Part shown: in pieces, positions 53,279 to 62,674 of the stretch
Layout: each line of letters opens with the position of its first letter
How positions within the stretch are numbered: position 1 is the first letter of the stretch
NCBI RefSeq assembly: GCF_003944715.1
Contig: NZ_RWIT01000001.1
Location: 434,001 to 498,000, forward strand
Length of the DNA: 64,000 nucleotides
DNA from: Hymenobacter rigui
Lineage (GTDB): Bacteria; Bacteroidota; Bacteroidia; Cytophagales; Hymenobacteraceae
Direction: 5' to 3'
The notes under the pieces: generated by a model
What the model saw: only the letters and a program-made list of their open reading frames with translations
Database searches by the model: none
Told to the model about the DNA's origin: nothing
Program-made: the position numbers and the translations under genes

Positions 53279-55582
53279 TTAGCGGGATAATTGCACCCAG
53301 CCTTTTGTGGTCTTACCAGCTTTATCGGTGAGCAGGTAGTAGTACACACCAGCGGGTTGCTCTTCGCCAGTCCAGTCGTTCTGGTAGTTGGTGTACTCCT
53401 TTATCAGGCGGCCCCAGCGGTTAAAAATCTGCACCTTGTTGCCTTCCTGGCCGGCCGTCAGCACGAAGGTTTCGTTCTTGCCGTCGCCGTTGGGCGTAAA
53501 CACGTTCGGAATTTCCAGCTTGGGCACCACCACTTCCATCGATTTGGTAGAGGCCGCGCACTGCGTTTTGTTGGGCGCAATACCCGCCGTGTTGTTAATG
53601 CTGAGCGTGAATTTGTAGGTGCCTCCTTCGCGGATGGTCAGGGCATCAGCACCTGGATCAAACTTGCGGGAGAATACCACCACCGGGCCGGTTACCGGGT
53701 TGCCGTCACCGTCCTTAACCTGCTGGTACGTCCACCGGACTGAGTCGGTGGTTACACGCGAAACGGACGTGTTGGTGAAGGTGAAGATGCGGGGCGGTAC
53801 GCTGGCACTGGTGCCACCATTGCGCATGGCTACCGAAAAATTGGCCGTGAGAGCCGGGGCTACACGCACCAGTACTGAGGCCGTATCCACGCAGGTAGGC
53901 TTAGGCGTCAGGCGGAAGTTCTTGCCGATGATGCGCACGTAGTACCGGGTAGTCTGCGTGGGCGTTACTTTCAGGGTCTGCTTCACAGTATCGGCCGGAG
54001 CCATGCCGTTGCCCAGCTTCCAGCGGTAGTCATACTGGGCCAGTTGCAGGCCCACGGAGTCGGGGCGGAAAGGCGTAGCGGTGAGGTCAACCTGCGTGCC
54101 GGCGCACACATAAGGGTTGTTTACCGAGGGTACTACTTTCGCGAAGTTGCCTTTGGCAATTTTCAGTACCAGAATCCGGTTCTGGACGCCTTTAATGGGG
54201 CAGGCATTGTCCGTAATCTGAACCGGGATGCGGTAGGTTTTACCAGTGAACAGTACATCCGGCTGAATCTTCAGAATGCCGTAGGGAGTAGTTGTGCCGT
54301 TGCCTACGATGGAGAAGCGGGCCACGTCAACCGGCAGAATGCTCTGCTTCACTTCAGCGGCAAAAACTGGGTCAGTTTCTTTGGGGTAAGTCACCGTCAG
54401 CAGGTCGCCGGGGTTCGGGTCGCTGAATTTGATGCGCACTTCCGAGTAGTTGCAGGTGTACGCCGTAATCAGGGTCGAGTCGGTATTGATGATCTGCACA
54501 CCGGTTTTGGGCGGGCCCGAGGCAATGGGCGGCGCGGGAGTAGTGTTGCCGCCGCAGTCAATGACAATCACCAGGAAGTCGCGGCGCACGGAGCCTACTT
54601 TGTAGTAGCGGCCATTGATGCGACGGTATTCGGTTACTTTACCTACCAGCGAGTACTTGTTGAGGTAGTTGTCGGCGTTGCCGGCGGCGTTGGGCTGAAT
54701 GTATACGCCGGGCGTGAACGTCATGCTGCCCAACTGCGAATCAAAGCGGAAATCCGGTACCGCCGTTTTTACCGGGCACGCGCCGGTAGTGGTGAACGAA
54801 GTAATGGGGAACAGGGGGCTGTAACGGCCATTGGAGGGCAACTGCAGTACGCAGGGGGGATTGGTTGAAATAATCTGGATGCCTCCGCTAGCGAAAGTGC
54901 TGTATGCAATGGTATCGTTGCAGCCGGCCAGAGGGCGGTCCAACGAGTACACCAGCGAGTCCCCGTCAGCTTCTTGTGTTGAAAAGGTAAGAGTGGTTCG
55001 CTGCTGAAAGCACACAAAAGGAATAGGAATATCCTGATCCTGATACTGGGGGGAGCTATTCTGAATAATAGTAGCTACACCATTTACCGAAATAAGATTA
55101 TTTAAGCGCGCTTCGTAATACATATTCTCAGAATCAGCATCAACCAAATTGCTGATTTTCGGACGAGAACTAACGGAAACACTTAAAATCCACTCGGCCG
55201 CCGGAAGCAGCGTAATAGTAGTTTCGTACTTAGCAGTCTGAAAATTGGTTCGACCAGAGGTAGTGCATTGTGATGGGCCTCCAGGCACACTGGCACAATA
55301 GGGCGAGCCATTTTCCAGCGCACCCACCTGGTTGAGGGTATAGGTAGTAGCCGCCGCGGAACAACTGCCATTTTTTACACTCAGTGAAAGAGTAGTAGGT
55401 GCTGCAACAAGACCAGAGCAGTCACGAAAGAAGCGGCAGGAAATGCGGTACTGGTTATTGCCCAGCGCCGTGTACGTGAGCTGGCCACCCTGCGCGTGCG
55501 ACGCTTGCGCCTCCTGTATACCCAGCAAGGATATACACCAACTCAGAAACAGTACTAAAGGTGCGTGTAAGAGTTTCTTCAT
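53279..55582 (-). CDS. Secreted T9SS type B protein (gliding-motility C-terminus)
   Basis: A 767-residue exported protein with signal peptide (MKKLLHAPLVLFLSWCISLL). The first 340 residues (SHAQGGQLTYTALGNNQYRI, TYTLNQVGALENGSPYCASV) form a conserved but unnamed N-terminal region of Bacteroidota gliding-motility-associated proteins. Ig-like parts follow (about 340-680), and the last 70 residues (VFTPNGDGKNETFVLTAGQE, QIFNRWGRLIKEYTNYQNDW, GVYYYLL) are the type B sorting domain. It has no catalytic motif. Probably a cell-surface or gliding-linked protein. Confidence 0.88.
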   Translation of the reverse strand: MKKLLHAPLVLFLSWCISLLGIQEAQASHAQGGQLTYTALGNNQYRISCRFFRDCSGLVAAPTTLSLSVKNGSCSAAATTYTLNQVGALENGSPYCASVPGGPSQCTTSGRTNFQTAKYETTITLLPAAEWILSVSVSSRPKISNLVDADSENMYYEARLNNLISVNGVATIIQNSSPQYQDQDIPIPFVCFQQRTTLTFSTQEADGDSLVYSLDRPLAGCNDTIAYSTFASGGIQIISTNPPCVLQLPSNGRYSPLFPITSFTTTGACPVKTAVPDFRFDSQLGSMTFTPGVYIQPNAAGNADNYLNKYSLVGKVTEYRRINGRYYKVGSVRRDFLVIVIDCGGNTTPAPPIASGPPKTGVQIINTDSTLITAYTCNYSEVRIKFSDPNPGDLLTVTYPKETDPVFAAEVKQSILPVDVARFSIVGNGTTTPYGILKIQPDVLFTGKTYRIPVQITDNACPIKGVQNRILVLKIAKGNFAKVVPSVNNPYVCAGTQVDLTATPFRPDSVGLQLAQYDYRWKLGNGMAPADTVKQTLKVTPTQTTRYYVRIIGKNFRLTPKPTCVDTASVLVRVAPALTANFSVAMRNGGTSASVPPRIFTFTNTSVSRVTTDSVRWTYQQVKDGDGNPVTGPVVVFSRKFDPGADALTIREGGTYKFTLSINNTAGIAPNKTQCAASTKSMEVVVPKLEIPNVFTPNGDGKNETFVLTAGQEGNKVQIFNRWGRLIKEYTNYQNDWTGEEQPAGVYYYLLTDKAGKTTKGWVQLSR

Positions 55583-55865
55583 GCGGAAGGGAATTGATTG
55601 AAAAAAGTGTAAAAAAGGAAGCAGATAGAGCGGGTGGGTTTAAGCAATGTTAGTGGTAATTTATAAATATTTCAATTGCGTTGAATTGAAAATAAATGTA
55701 AAAAGGTGCCAATTATTCAAAGGAAAATCCCTAAAATGAGTCGAAAAATACTTTGGGCTTACTGTGTGAATGCCATAATGAAACCAATATTGGCTTTCTG
55801 TGAGCTGGCTTTTTCTTGGTTTATGCCTATTGCCTGTTCCTTTCCTTCAACCTTAACCGCATCGC
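55583..55865. other. Divergent promoter region, AT-rich
   Basis: 283 bases between two oppositely directed T9SS cargo genes; clearly more AT-rich than the coding regions. It holds ATTTCAATTGCGTTGAATTG, a short inverted repeat at about 55669-55690, and no exact TAnnTTTG. No gene seen. Confidence 0.5.
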
Positions 55866-58800
55866 ATGATGACAAAACCTTTACCCTCTTGTAGTCTGCC
55901 TGCCGGATCACGCTGGAAAAGTTGGCGCAAGCTGGCTGCCGGCGTGGCACTGGCGCTGGGGTTGGCTGCACCAGCTGCCGCTCAGGTAGATACGTACACT
56001 TTAGCGCCCTCAACCGGCACCTTCACGCCATTGGCAGGGAGTACCGTCATCAGTGGGATGGCCGCCGATACGTATCTGTCACCAGCTATTCCGCTGGGCT
56101 TCACCTTCATTTTCGACGGTGCTCCTTATACCAGTGTGAAAGCAGCTTCTGACGGCTACCTCACGTTCAGCAGCACCGCCACGACCTCGTCGCTGACCAA
56201 CAACCTGGCAACCGGTTCGGCCACCAACCGGCCGTTGGTAGCTCCGCTGTGGGATGACCTGGACGGGCGCCCGACCGGTGCCACCGGCACAGGCTCTTAT
56301 CTGGTAACGGGCACGGCCCCTAACCGGGTATTCACGTTTGAATGGAAGAACTGGGAGTGGAATTACGCGGCTTCCTCCGCTGTCATTTCTTTTCAGGTAA
56401 AACTGTACGAAACCAGTAACCGGGTTGAGTTTATCTATCATCCCGAGGCAGGAGGTGTAAATAGTGGTAGTGCTTCAATCGGATTGGCGGGTATTGGTAC
56501 TGGTGCAGGCTCTTACCTGTCGCTGAACGGTACGGCGGCCACACCCACAGCCAGCACCACTATCGAGACTACCAGCATCAATACCAAGCCGGCCGACGGT
56601 CAGATTTACGCGTTTACTCCGGCTCCGCTGCCGGCTTGCTCCGCTCCGCGCAGCCTGACAGTGGCTAACCTTACCAGCACCACGGCCGACCTGTCGTGGG
56701 CAGTAGGTTTTGGTACCGGTCCGTTCACGGTGGAGTATGGTGCTCAGGGTTTTACTCCCGGTACTGGCACCGTCATTCCTAACCTCACCACTGCTTCCCG
56801 CACCGTAACCGGACTCACCCCGGCCACCGCTTACGAGTTCTATGTAACGCAGAACTGCGGCGGCACCAATGGCAACAGTACCCGAACCGGCCCCGTGGCC
56901 TTCACTACCCGTGGCCTGCCCCCGGCAAATGATGAGTGTGCCAGTGCCGTAACGCTGACGCCGGGAGCCATTAACGCGGCCTGTGCCAGCGCTACCAGCG
57001 GCACGCTGGAAAATGCCCTGGCCACAACCGGCTTGGCGGCTCCCGTAGGCAACGCCGATGATGACGTGTGGTACAAGTTCATGGCTACTTCCACGGCGCA
57101 CACGGTTACCCTTACTGGTACTGGCGACTATGTGCAGCAGCTGCTGGGCGGTTCCTGCGGTGCCCTCACGTCCATTGCCTACTCTGACCCGAATATCAAG
57201 ACCTACACCAGCCTTACCATAGGTACGATGTATTACCTGCGGGTATACTCGTATTCGGCTACTGCTCAGGCGGGTACTCCGGCCCAGTTCACGGTGTGTG
57301 TAACCACGCCTACGCCGCCGCCCGTCAATGATGACCCCTGCGGTGCCATTGTGCTGCCGCTGGGTGCTACCTGCTCGCCCCTGAGCGCCACTAACGACTT
57401 GGCCACGACTACCACCACCAACGGCTACAGCAACCCCGGTACTTCCTGCGGTATTGCTACCTCGCCCAAGGATGTATGGTTTAGGGTTACTACGGCTGCT
57501 TCAGGCCTGGGCAGCACCAGCATTGCCATGACGGTAACGGGTGCTCCGGCCGGTTTGGTACGCCTGTTCTCTACCACCAACGGCTGCAGCGGCCCCTTCA
57601 CGCAGGTAGGTTGCTTTGCTGGGACTACCAATAACACCTCGGCGGGTCAGGGTATCCTGACCGGTCTTATGCCCAGCACTACTTATTATGTAATGGTAGC
57701 GGGCTACGGCTCGGGCGATACGCAGGGCGCTTTTACTATTTGCGCTACTGTGCCTCCAACCTGCTTGGCACCCACGGCACTGCGGGCCGATACGCTGACG
57801 ACTACTTCTGCCGTATTGAAATGGACCTCGCCTTCGGGAGTAGGACCGTTTACCTTGGAGTATGGTCGGCAGGGCTTCACGCCGGGTACGGGTACCATCA
57901 TCCCGAACATTACCACCACGCGCTACAAAGTAACGGGCCTGGCTGCCGGTACTCAATACCAGTTCTATGTAACCCAGAACTGCGGTGGCATCAGCGGCAA
58001 CAGCAGCGCTACCGGCCCCATTGCCTTCACCACGCTGACTTTGCCGCCGGCTAATGATGACTGCGCTAATGCTACGGCTGTTAACGTGGAATATGGTACC
58101 TGCACGGCTCCTGCGCGGGCAGTCAACAGCGGCGCTACCACTTCAGCGGGTGCTCCGGCTCCTACCTGCGGCAACTACCAGGGCGGCGACGTGTGGTTCC
58201 GGGTGGTTGTGCCGGCTTCGGGGGTGATTACTCTGGAAACAGACTCCGTAACCTCCAGCCCGGTGCGCGACACCGGTATGTCGGTGTACTCGGGAACCTG
58301 CGGCTCGCTGACGGAGCTGGACTGCGACGATGACAGTAGCCCTAACGGCTTGTTCTCGCTGGTGGAACTGACCGGCCGTACGCCCGGTGAGGTGCTGTAC
58401 GTGCGGGTGTGGGAGTACGGCAATGATACGTTTGGCGCGTTTAAGCTGTGCGCCCGCTCCACCAGCAACTGCCCGGTTCCGATGACGCCTTCTGCCGGTT
58501 CCCTCACGGGTACGTCGGCAGTCCTGAGCTGGAGCGTGGCTACGCCCACGACGGGCGCCACTTTCAGGGTAGAGTACGGTTTGCAGGGCTTCACGCTCGG
58601 CACAGGTACCGTTGTGAATAACATCAGTGGTACTTCTACCACTATTACGGGCCTCACGCCTAACGCCACGTATTGCTTCTATGTGCGGCAGAATTGCGGC
58701 ACCAGCGGCAGCAGCACCAACGTAGGTCCCACCTGCTTCACTACGCCTAACCCACCTGCCAGCAACGACGAGCCCTGCAACGCCACCGTGCTGCCGGTAG

Positions 58801-59462
58801 GCACTTCCTGCACGCCGCTGTCGGCTACCACGGTAGGCGCTACCTCTACGCCTGCCAACGGCTATGTAAACCCCGGCTGCTCCACTTCGCTTAACCCCCG
58901 CGACGTATGGTTCAGCATGACTACCCCCAGCGGTACGGGCACCCAGACTATCAGCATTACTACCACGGGTTCGGCGGCCGGTCAGGTACGTCTGTTCACG
59001 GCGGCTTCCTGCTCAACGGCCTTCACCGCCGTATCATGTAACGCCGTGGCTACCGGCCAGACGGTTGGTACCTTCCAGGTGAGTGGGCTGCAGCCGGCTA
59101 CCCGCTACATGGTAATGGTGGCTGGCTACGGTTCATCGGATCCGGTTGGTCCGTTTACCATCTGTGCCTCACGTGTTATCACCAGCACCCGCAGTGAGCT
59201 GCCGGGCGGTGAGGTGAGCGTTTTCCCGAACCCCAGCAACATGGGTAGCCTCACGCTGCGTATGAGCGGCGTTACGCAGGCCGTTTCCGTACAGGCTACG
59301 CTGGTAAACCTGCTGGGTCAGCAGGTTCTGACGCAGAAACTGGCGGTACGTGGCGGCTCTCTGGAGCAGCAGCTGGCTGTTCAGGGCCTAGCCAAGGGTA
59401 TCTACAACCTGCAGGTGCAGGTTGGCGAATACACCATCATCCGGAAAGTAGTGCTGGAGTAG
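55866..59462 (+). CDS. Large T9SS type A protein with FN3 repeats
   Basis: A 1198-residue exported protein: signal region to about residue 40 (LAAGVALALGLAAPAAA), an N-terminal lectin-like beta domain (about 45-255, VDTYTLAPSTGTFTPLAGST), and three fibronectin type III domains. These carry the copies of STTADLSW, TTSAVLKW and GTSAVLSW plus VEYGAQGFTPGTGTV-like text. Four Cys-containing modules each start with NDECASAV, NDDPCGAI, NDDCANAT or NDEPCNAT and end in TVC or TIC (complement/CUB-like). The tail VFPNPSNMGSLTLRMSG to the end IYNLQVQVGEYTIIRKVVLE is a type A T9SS signal. Probably an extracellular adhesin or matrix protein; no enzyme motif. Confidence 0.9.
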   Translation: MMTKPLPSCSLPAGSRWKSWRKLAAGVALALGLAAPAAAQVDTYTLAPSTGTFTPLAGSTVISGMAADTYLSPAIPLGFTFIFDGAPYTSVKAASDGYLTFSSTATTSSLTNNLATGSATNRPLVAPLWDDLDGRPTGATGTGSYLVTGTAPNRVFTFEWKNWEWNYAASSAVISFQVKLYETSNRVEFIYHPEAGGVNSGSASIGLAGIGTGAGSYLSLNGTAATPTASTTIETTSINTKPADGQIYAFTPAPLPACSAPRSLTVANLTSTTADLSWAVGFGTGPFTVEYGAQGFTPGTGTVIPNLTTASRTVTGLTPATAYEFYVTQNCGGTNGNSTRTGPVAFTTRGLPPANDECASAVTLTPGAINAACASATSGTLENALATTGLAAPVGNADDDVWYKFMATSTAHTVTLTGTGDYVQQLLGGSCGALTSIAYSDPNIKTYTSLTIGTMYYLRVYSYSATAQAGTPAQFTVCVTTPTPPPVNDDPCGAIVLPLGATCSPLSATNDLATTTTTNGYSNPGTSCGIATSPKDVWFRVTTAASGLGSTSIAMTVTGAPAGLVRLFSTTNGCSGPFTQVGCFAGTTNNTSAGQGILTGLMPSTTYYVMVAGYGSGDTQGAFTICATVPPTCLAPTALRADTLTTTSAVLKWTSPSGVGPFTLEYGRQGFTPGTGTIIPNITTTRYKVTGLAAGTQYQFYVTQNCGGISGNSSATGPIAFTTLTLPPANDDCANATAVNVEYGTCTAPARAVNSGATTSAGAPAPTCGNYQGGDVWFRVVVPASGVITLETDSVTSSPVRDTGMSVYSGTCGSLTELDCDDDSSPNGLFSLVELTGRTPGEVLYVRVWEYGNDTFGAFKLCARSTSNCPVPMTPSAGSLTGTSAVLSWSVATPTTGATFRVEYGLQGFTLGTGTVVNNISGTSTTITGLTPNATYCFYVRQNCGTSGSSTNVGPTCFTTPNPPASNDEPCNATVLPVGTSCTPLSATTVGATSTPANGYVNPGCSTSLNPRDVWFSMTTPSGTGTQTISITTTGSAAGQVRLFTAASCSTAFTAVSCNAVATGQTVGTFQVSGLQPATRYMVMVAGYGSSDPVGPFTICASRVITSTRSELPGGEVSVFPNPSNMGSLTLRMSGVTQAVSVQATLVNLLGQQVLTQKLAVRGGSLEQQLAVQGLAKGIYNLQVQVGEYTIIRKVVLE

Positions 59463-59484
59463 CATCCCGGTACCTTCCAACAGC

Positions 59485-59516
59485 AAAAAGGGCGACGCAT
59501 TTGCGTCGCCCTTTTT
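59485..59516. terminator. Bidirectional terminator between two T9SS cargo genes
   Basis: AGGGCGACGCA and TGCGTCGCCCT with A-run before and TTTTTG after, between convergent genes. Confidence 0.85.
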
Positions 59517-59538
59517 GTTTGTCACTAGCCTCGGCAGC

Positions 59539-60936
59539 TTATTCCACCACGAAACGCTGCACCACGTTGTTGCTGCGGATGGAGTACAGCCCTGGTGTCA
59601 GCCCTTGTAACGGTACCTGCACCGTCCGCTGGCCCGCGCTGAACTGCGTGGTGCGTACCACCCGGCCCACGGCATCCTGGATATCGGCGCGGGTGATGTG
59701 TGGGGCAGGGGAGGCCAGCTGTAGGGTGAGCGAAGTGCGGGCCGGGTTGGGCCAGAGGCTGAGCTGATTGGTGTTGGCTTTCACAGTACTGGTAAACAGC
59801 TTGTTTTCCAGCACCAGTATCTGGTCGTCGTTGGCACCGGGCGTGGCGCGGCCGTCCCGGTTGCTGGTGCCCACGTACACTTTGCCCTGCGGCGAAATAC
59901 AGATGGAGCGCAGTCGCCCGAAGCTGGTGAGTGTGAAGGCACCTGTACCGGCCGTGCTGCCCGTGGCATCCAGCGGAATTTGGGTGAGCTTGCTGCCTTT
60001 CAGGGACAGGGCCAGCAGGCTATTGCGCCAGCCCGGAATGGCCGGGTGGTCGTAGTAGGTAATGCCGGAGCAGCCTACCGTGGGGGCCCAGGTGAAGATG
60101 GGCTCCCGCACATTGTTGGCCGCGCAGAAGCTTTGCTCACTGGCCAGGTTACAGAGGCCTTCCACCGTGGGCCAGCCGTAGTTGCGGTTCGGTTCGATGA
60201 TGTTGACCTCATCCTCGGCATTCTCACCGTGCTCCGAGCTGTAGATTTTGCCGTTGCCGGCCCGTACCAGGCCCTGGGGGTTGCGGTGCCCATAGGTATA
60301 GCTGGCGTTGCCGGCCACCGGGTTATCGGCCGGAATGGTACCATCCAGATTCAGCCGCAGAATTTTCCCGTTGAGCGAGGCCCGGTCCTGCGCGGAGGGC
60401 CGGTTCTGGGCATCCCCGGTGGTCATGAGCAAAGTACGGTCGGGGAGGATAAGCAGGCGGGAGCCGCTGTGCGTGCTCACTGCGCTAATGTCGCCGAGCA
60501 GCACCAGCGGGCTACTTAGCGCACCGTTGGCGTAGGTCAGGCGCACTAGCTTTTCGCGGTACTGGCCACCCGCGTCGTTGTAGTTGTACACCACATACAC
60601 GTAGGGCGAGGTGGTGAGCAGATCCGGGTGCAGGGCCATGCCCAGCAGGCCACCCTCCGATGATGTTACCACATCTGCCAGCGTGACCAGCGGCGTAACC
60701 TGCCCGGTAGCCGGATTTACCCGGCTGATGCGGCCGCCGCGCTCCGTCATCCAGATGAAATTATCGGGGCCCCACACCAGCTCCCAGGGCACTGTGAGGC
60801 CCGTGGCCAGGGCCGAAACAGAAACCGTAGTGCTGCCTACCGGAAACGTGGTGAGTACCGGCGCCGTCTGGGCCTGCATCAGTAATGGGCTGCAATACGC
60901 AACGGCGCCCAGTAGTAGTGTGTGAAGGTATTTCAT
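59539..60936 (-). CDS. Glucose/sorbosone dehydrogenase-like PQQ sugar dehydrogenase with T9SS tail
   Basis: Start ATG 60936 gives a signal peptide (MKYLHTLLLGAVAYCSPLLM), 465 residues; the frame is open far upstream but lacks signal character. The beta-propeller carries family features: LTVPWELVWGPDNFIWMTER, EGGLLGMALHPD, THSGSRLLILPDRTLLMTTG (His), GKILRLNLDGTIP, YTYGHRNPQGLV and IYSSEHGENAEDEVN. These are the metal/PQQ contact regions of soluble aldose dehydrogenases. The C-terminal 80 residues (LWPNPARTSLTLQLASPAPH to the end) are a T9SS type A module, so this sugar-oxidising enzyme would act outside the cell. PQQ supply genes are not in the window. Confidence 0.88.
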   Translation of the reverse strand: MKYLHTLLLGAVAYCSPLLMQAQTAPVLTTFPVGSTTVSVSALATGLTVPWELVWGPDNFIWMTERGGRISRVNPATGQVTPLVTLADVVTSSEGGLLGMALHPDLLTTSPYVYVVYNYNDAGGQYREKLVRLTYANGALSSPLVLLGDISAVSTHSGSRLLILPDRTLLMTTGDAQNRPSAQDRASLNGKILRLNLDGTIPADNPVAGNASYTYGHRNPQGLVRAGNGKIYSSEHGENAEDEVNIIEPNRNYGWPTVEGLCNLASEQSFCAANNVREPIFTWAPTVGCSGITYYDHPAIPGWRNSLLALSLKGSKLTQIPLDATGSTAGTGAFTLTSFGRLRSICISPQGKVYVGTSNRDGRATPGANDDQILVLENKLFTSTVKANTNQLSLWPNPARTSLTLQLASPAPHITRADIQDAVGRVVRTTQFSAGQRTVQVPLQGLTPGLYSIRSNNVVQRFVVE

Positions 60937-61059
60937 AGTCAGGTAGTTAAAATGGTGGTGGAGTATAGGAATAACGTAAGGGGAAGATTTTTGGATTAGA
61001 AACTGGGCGGTTTGCAGCGGCTTTTCGTTCTTGCTGCTCACCCAACCCAGTATCCGGCT

Positions 61060-61494
61060 ATGTTCACCATCAGCACCGACCCGGCCCGCCTCGATGTGGC
61101 AGTAATTCATCGGTACCTGACCGAGGACTCGTACTGGGCCTGTGGTATTCCGCTCGAAACGGTGCAGCGGGCCATTGCTAACTCCCTCAATTTCGGAGTA
61201 TATGCCCCCGATGGCCGGCAGGCCGGCTTCGCCCGCGTGGTTACCGACCGGGCCACGTTTGCCTGGCTCTGCGACGTATTCATCCTGCCCGAGTTCCGGG
61301 GTCAGGGGCTCAGTAAGCAGCTGATGCAGACGGTATGGAGCCATCCGGACCTGCAGAACCAGCGGCGGCACCTGCTGGCTACCCTGGATGCGCATGGTCT
61401 GTACCGGCAGTTTGGGTTTCAAGAGCTGGCCGCGCCGGAGCGGTACCTGGAAGTGCGGCGGGCTAATCCGTACGGCATACCTACGGCCAATTAG
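61060..61494 (+). CDS. GNAT family N-acetyltransferase
   Basis: Start ATG 61060 (MFTISTDPARLDVAVIHRYL), 144 residues; the upstream codons do not fit the family. The N-terminal region with LTEDSYWACGIPLETVQRAI is that of GNAT proteins related to the YjcF/ArgA-like type, and the core is FAWLCDVFILPEFRGQGLSK with the acetyl-CoA loop FRGQGLSK. HGLYRQFGFQELAAPERYLE closes the domain. The substrate is unknown. Followed by an HD-family gene after 33 bases on the same strand; likely one transcript. Confidence 0.9.
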   Translation: MFTISTDPARLDVAVIHRYLTEDSYWACGIPLETVQRAIANSLNFGVYAPDGRQAGFARVVTDRATFAWLCDVFILPEFRGQGLSKQLMQTVWSHPDLQNQRRHLLATLDAHGLYRQFGFQELAAPERYLEVRRANPYGIPTAN

Positions 61495-61527
61495 CCGGGC
61501 CTCATATTTCTATTCTGAATCCACACG

Positions 61528-62172
61528 ATGCATACCACATTGGCGGCCCGTTGGCAGCACCTCACCACGCCCATCCTGGCCGAAGATACCCTGCGCGCGG
61601 CTACCTATCAGCAACTGGCGGCGGCCTACGGCAACTCCGACCGGCACTACCACGCTCTGCCGCACATTCGGGCGCTGCTGGAAACCGTGGACCGCTACCC
61701 CGCGCTGGTGCACGACCGGGAGGTGGTGGAGCTGGCCATCTGGTTTCATGATGCCGTGTACCACACCCGCCGCGACGACAACGAAACCCGCAGCGCGGCT
61801 CTGGCACTGGAGTTTCTGCAGCATACCACGCTTTCGGCGGAGCGCCGCCAGCGCGTGGCTTTCCTCATTGAGCGGACCAAAGACCATACTCAACCCCAGC
61901 CCGCCGACCCGGACCTGCACTTCTTCCTGGATGCCGACCTGCAGATACTGGGTGCCCCCGAGGCCGACTACTGGCAGTATGCCCGGCAGGTGCGGCAGGA
62001 GTACCGCCTCATCCCTGATTTCCTGTACCGCCGGGGCCGCCGCCAGGTGCTCGAAAAGCTGCTCCATACGCCTCTGCTCTACCACACCGTCACGTTCCGG
62101 GAGCAACTGGATGCTCAGGCTCGCCGCAACCTGCAGGCCGAACTGAAGGCGTGGGAGAAGGGCGGTGTGTAG
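61528..62172 (+). CDS. HD-superfamily predicted hydrolase
   Basis: A 214-residue protein, likely a metal-dependent phosphohydrolase. The HD domain spans about 30-110: RHYHALPHIRALLETVDRYP, and ELAIWFHDAVYHTRRDDNET with the metal pair His-Asp in FHDAVY. Further ligands are probably in FLIERTKDH and FLDADLQILGA. This matches the group of small predicted metal-dependent HD proteins of about 200 residues with unknown substrate. It lies right after a GNAT gene. Confidence 0.88.
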   Translation: MHTTLAARWQHLTTPILAEDTLRAATYQQLAAAYGNSDRHYHALPHIRALLETVDRYPALVHDREVVELAIWFHDAVYHTRRDDNETRSAALALEFLQHTTLSAERRQRVAFLIERTKDHTQPQPADPDLHFFLDADLQILGAPEADYWQYARQVRQEYRLIPDFLYRRGRRQVLEKLLHTPLLYHTVTFREQLDAQARRNLQAELKAWEKGGV

Positions 62173-62218
62173 TTCAGAAGCTGTTCAGGGTGCAATCCAA
62201 ACACTTTAATCGTTCCTT

Positions 62219-62560
62219 ATGCCGTATCAGAGGAAAGCCTGCCTGTTATTAGGTTTTCTACTAACGCCTGCTTTGGCGTTTGCACACGGCGAGGACGTAC
62301 TTGTACCGTTCGTTATTCAATTCGGCTCGGTTGTCTTATTTACAGCAATTCTTCTGCTCAGCCGATTGGCGTATGCTACAAAAGCCTGGATGAGTTTGGC
62401 CTATATTTTAACCGTATTATTGGTATGGGCCATGTTTATTAATGTGCCCTTCCGAGAATCTGCTGATGTATTTAACCTGCTCGTTGGTGTTGCGCCCTTT
62501 GCGGCCACTCTCGCCGTTTATTGCCTTGTGAATTTCTTCAACAAAAGAATCCGAAAATAA
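62219..62560 (+). CDS. Small membrane protein, unknown
   Basis: 113 residues with a hydrophobic start that can be a signal or first membrane helix (LLLGFLLTPALAFAHG), and three more segments: FVIQFGSVVLFTAILLLSRL, LAYILTVLLVWAMFI and LLVGVAPFAATLAVYCLVNFF. The C-terminus is NKRIRK. Codon use is less GC-rich than its neighbours (more TTA, ATT, TTT), so it may be a recent arrival or simply a less expressed gene. No family recognised. Confidence 0.7.
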   Translation: MPYQRKACLLLGFLLTPALAFAHGEDVLVPFVIQFGSVVLFTAILLLSRLAYATKAWMSLAYILTVLLVWAMFINVPFRESADVFNLLVGVAPFAATLAVYCLVNFFNKRIRK

Positions 62561-62674
62561 GGTAATAGCATCATAAGAGAATAGTAAGGAGTGTAGAGGT
62601 AAATTCTACTCTCATCCAGTATTATGCATCAGCTACAGCGTCGTAAGTTGCGGTACTGCAACCACCCTGCCTGT

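Noticed and set aside
37077..55680. Shared AATATTTCAATT before both the receptor/icd gap and the divergent T9SS promoter region
   Set aside because: Only about a dozen AT-rich bases in AT-rich gaps (37077-37092 and 55665-55680); likely chance.
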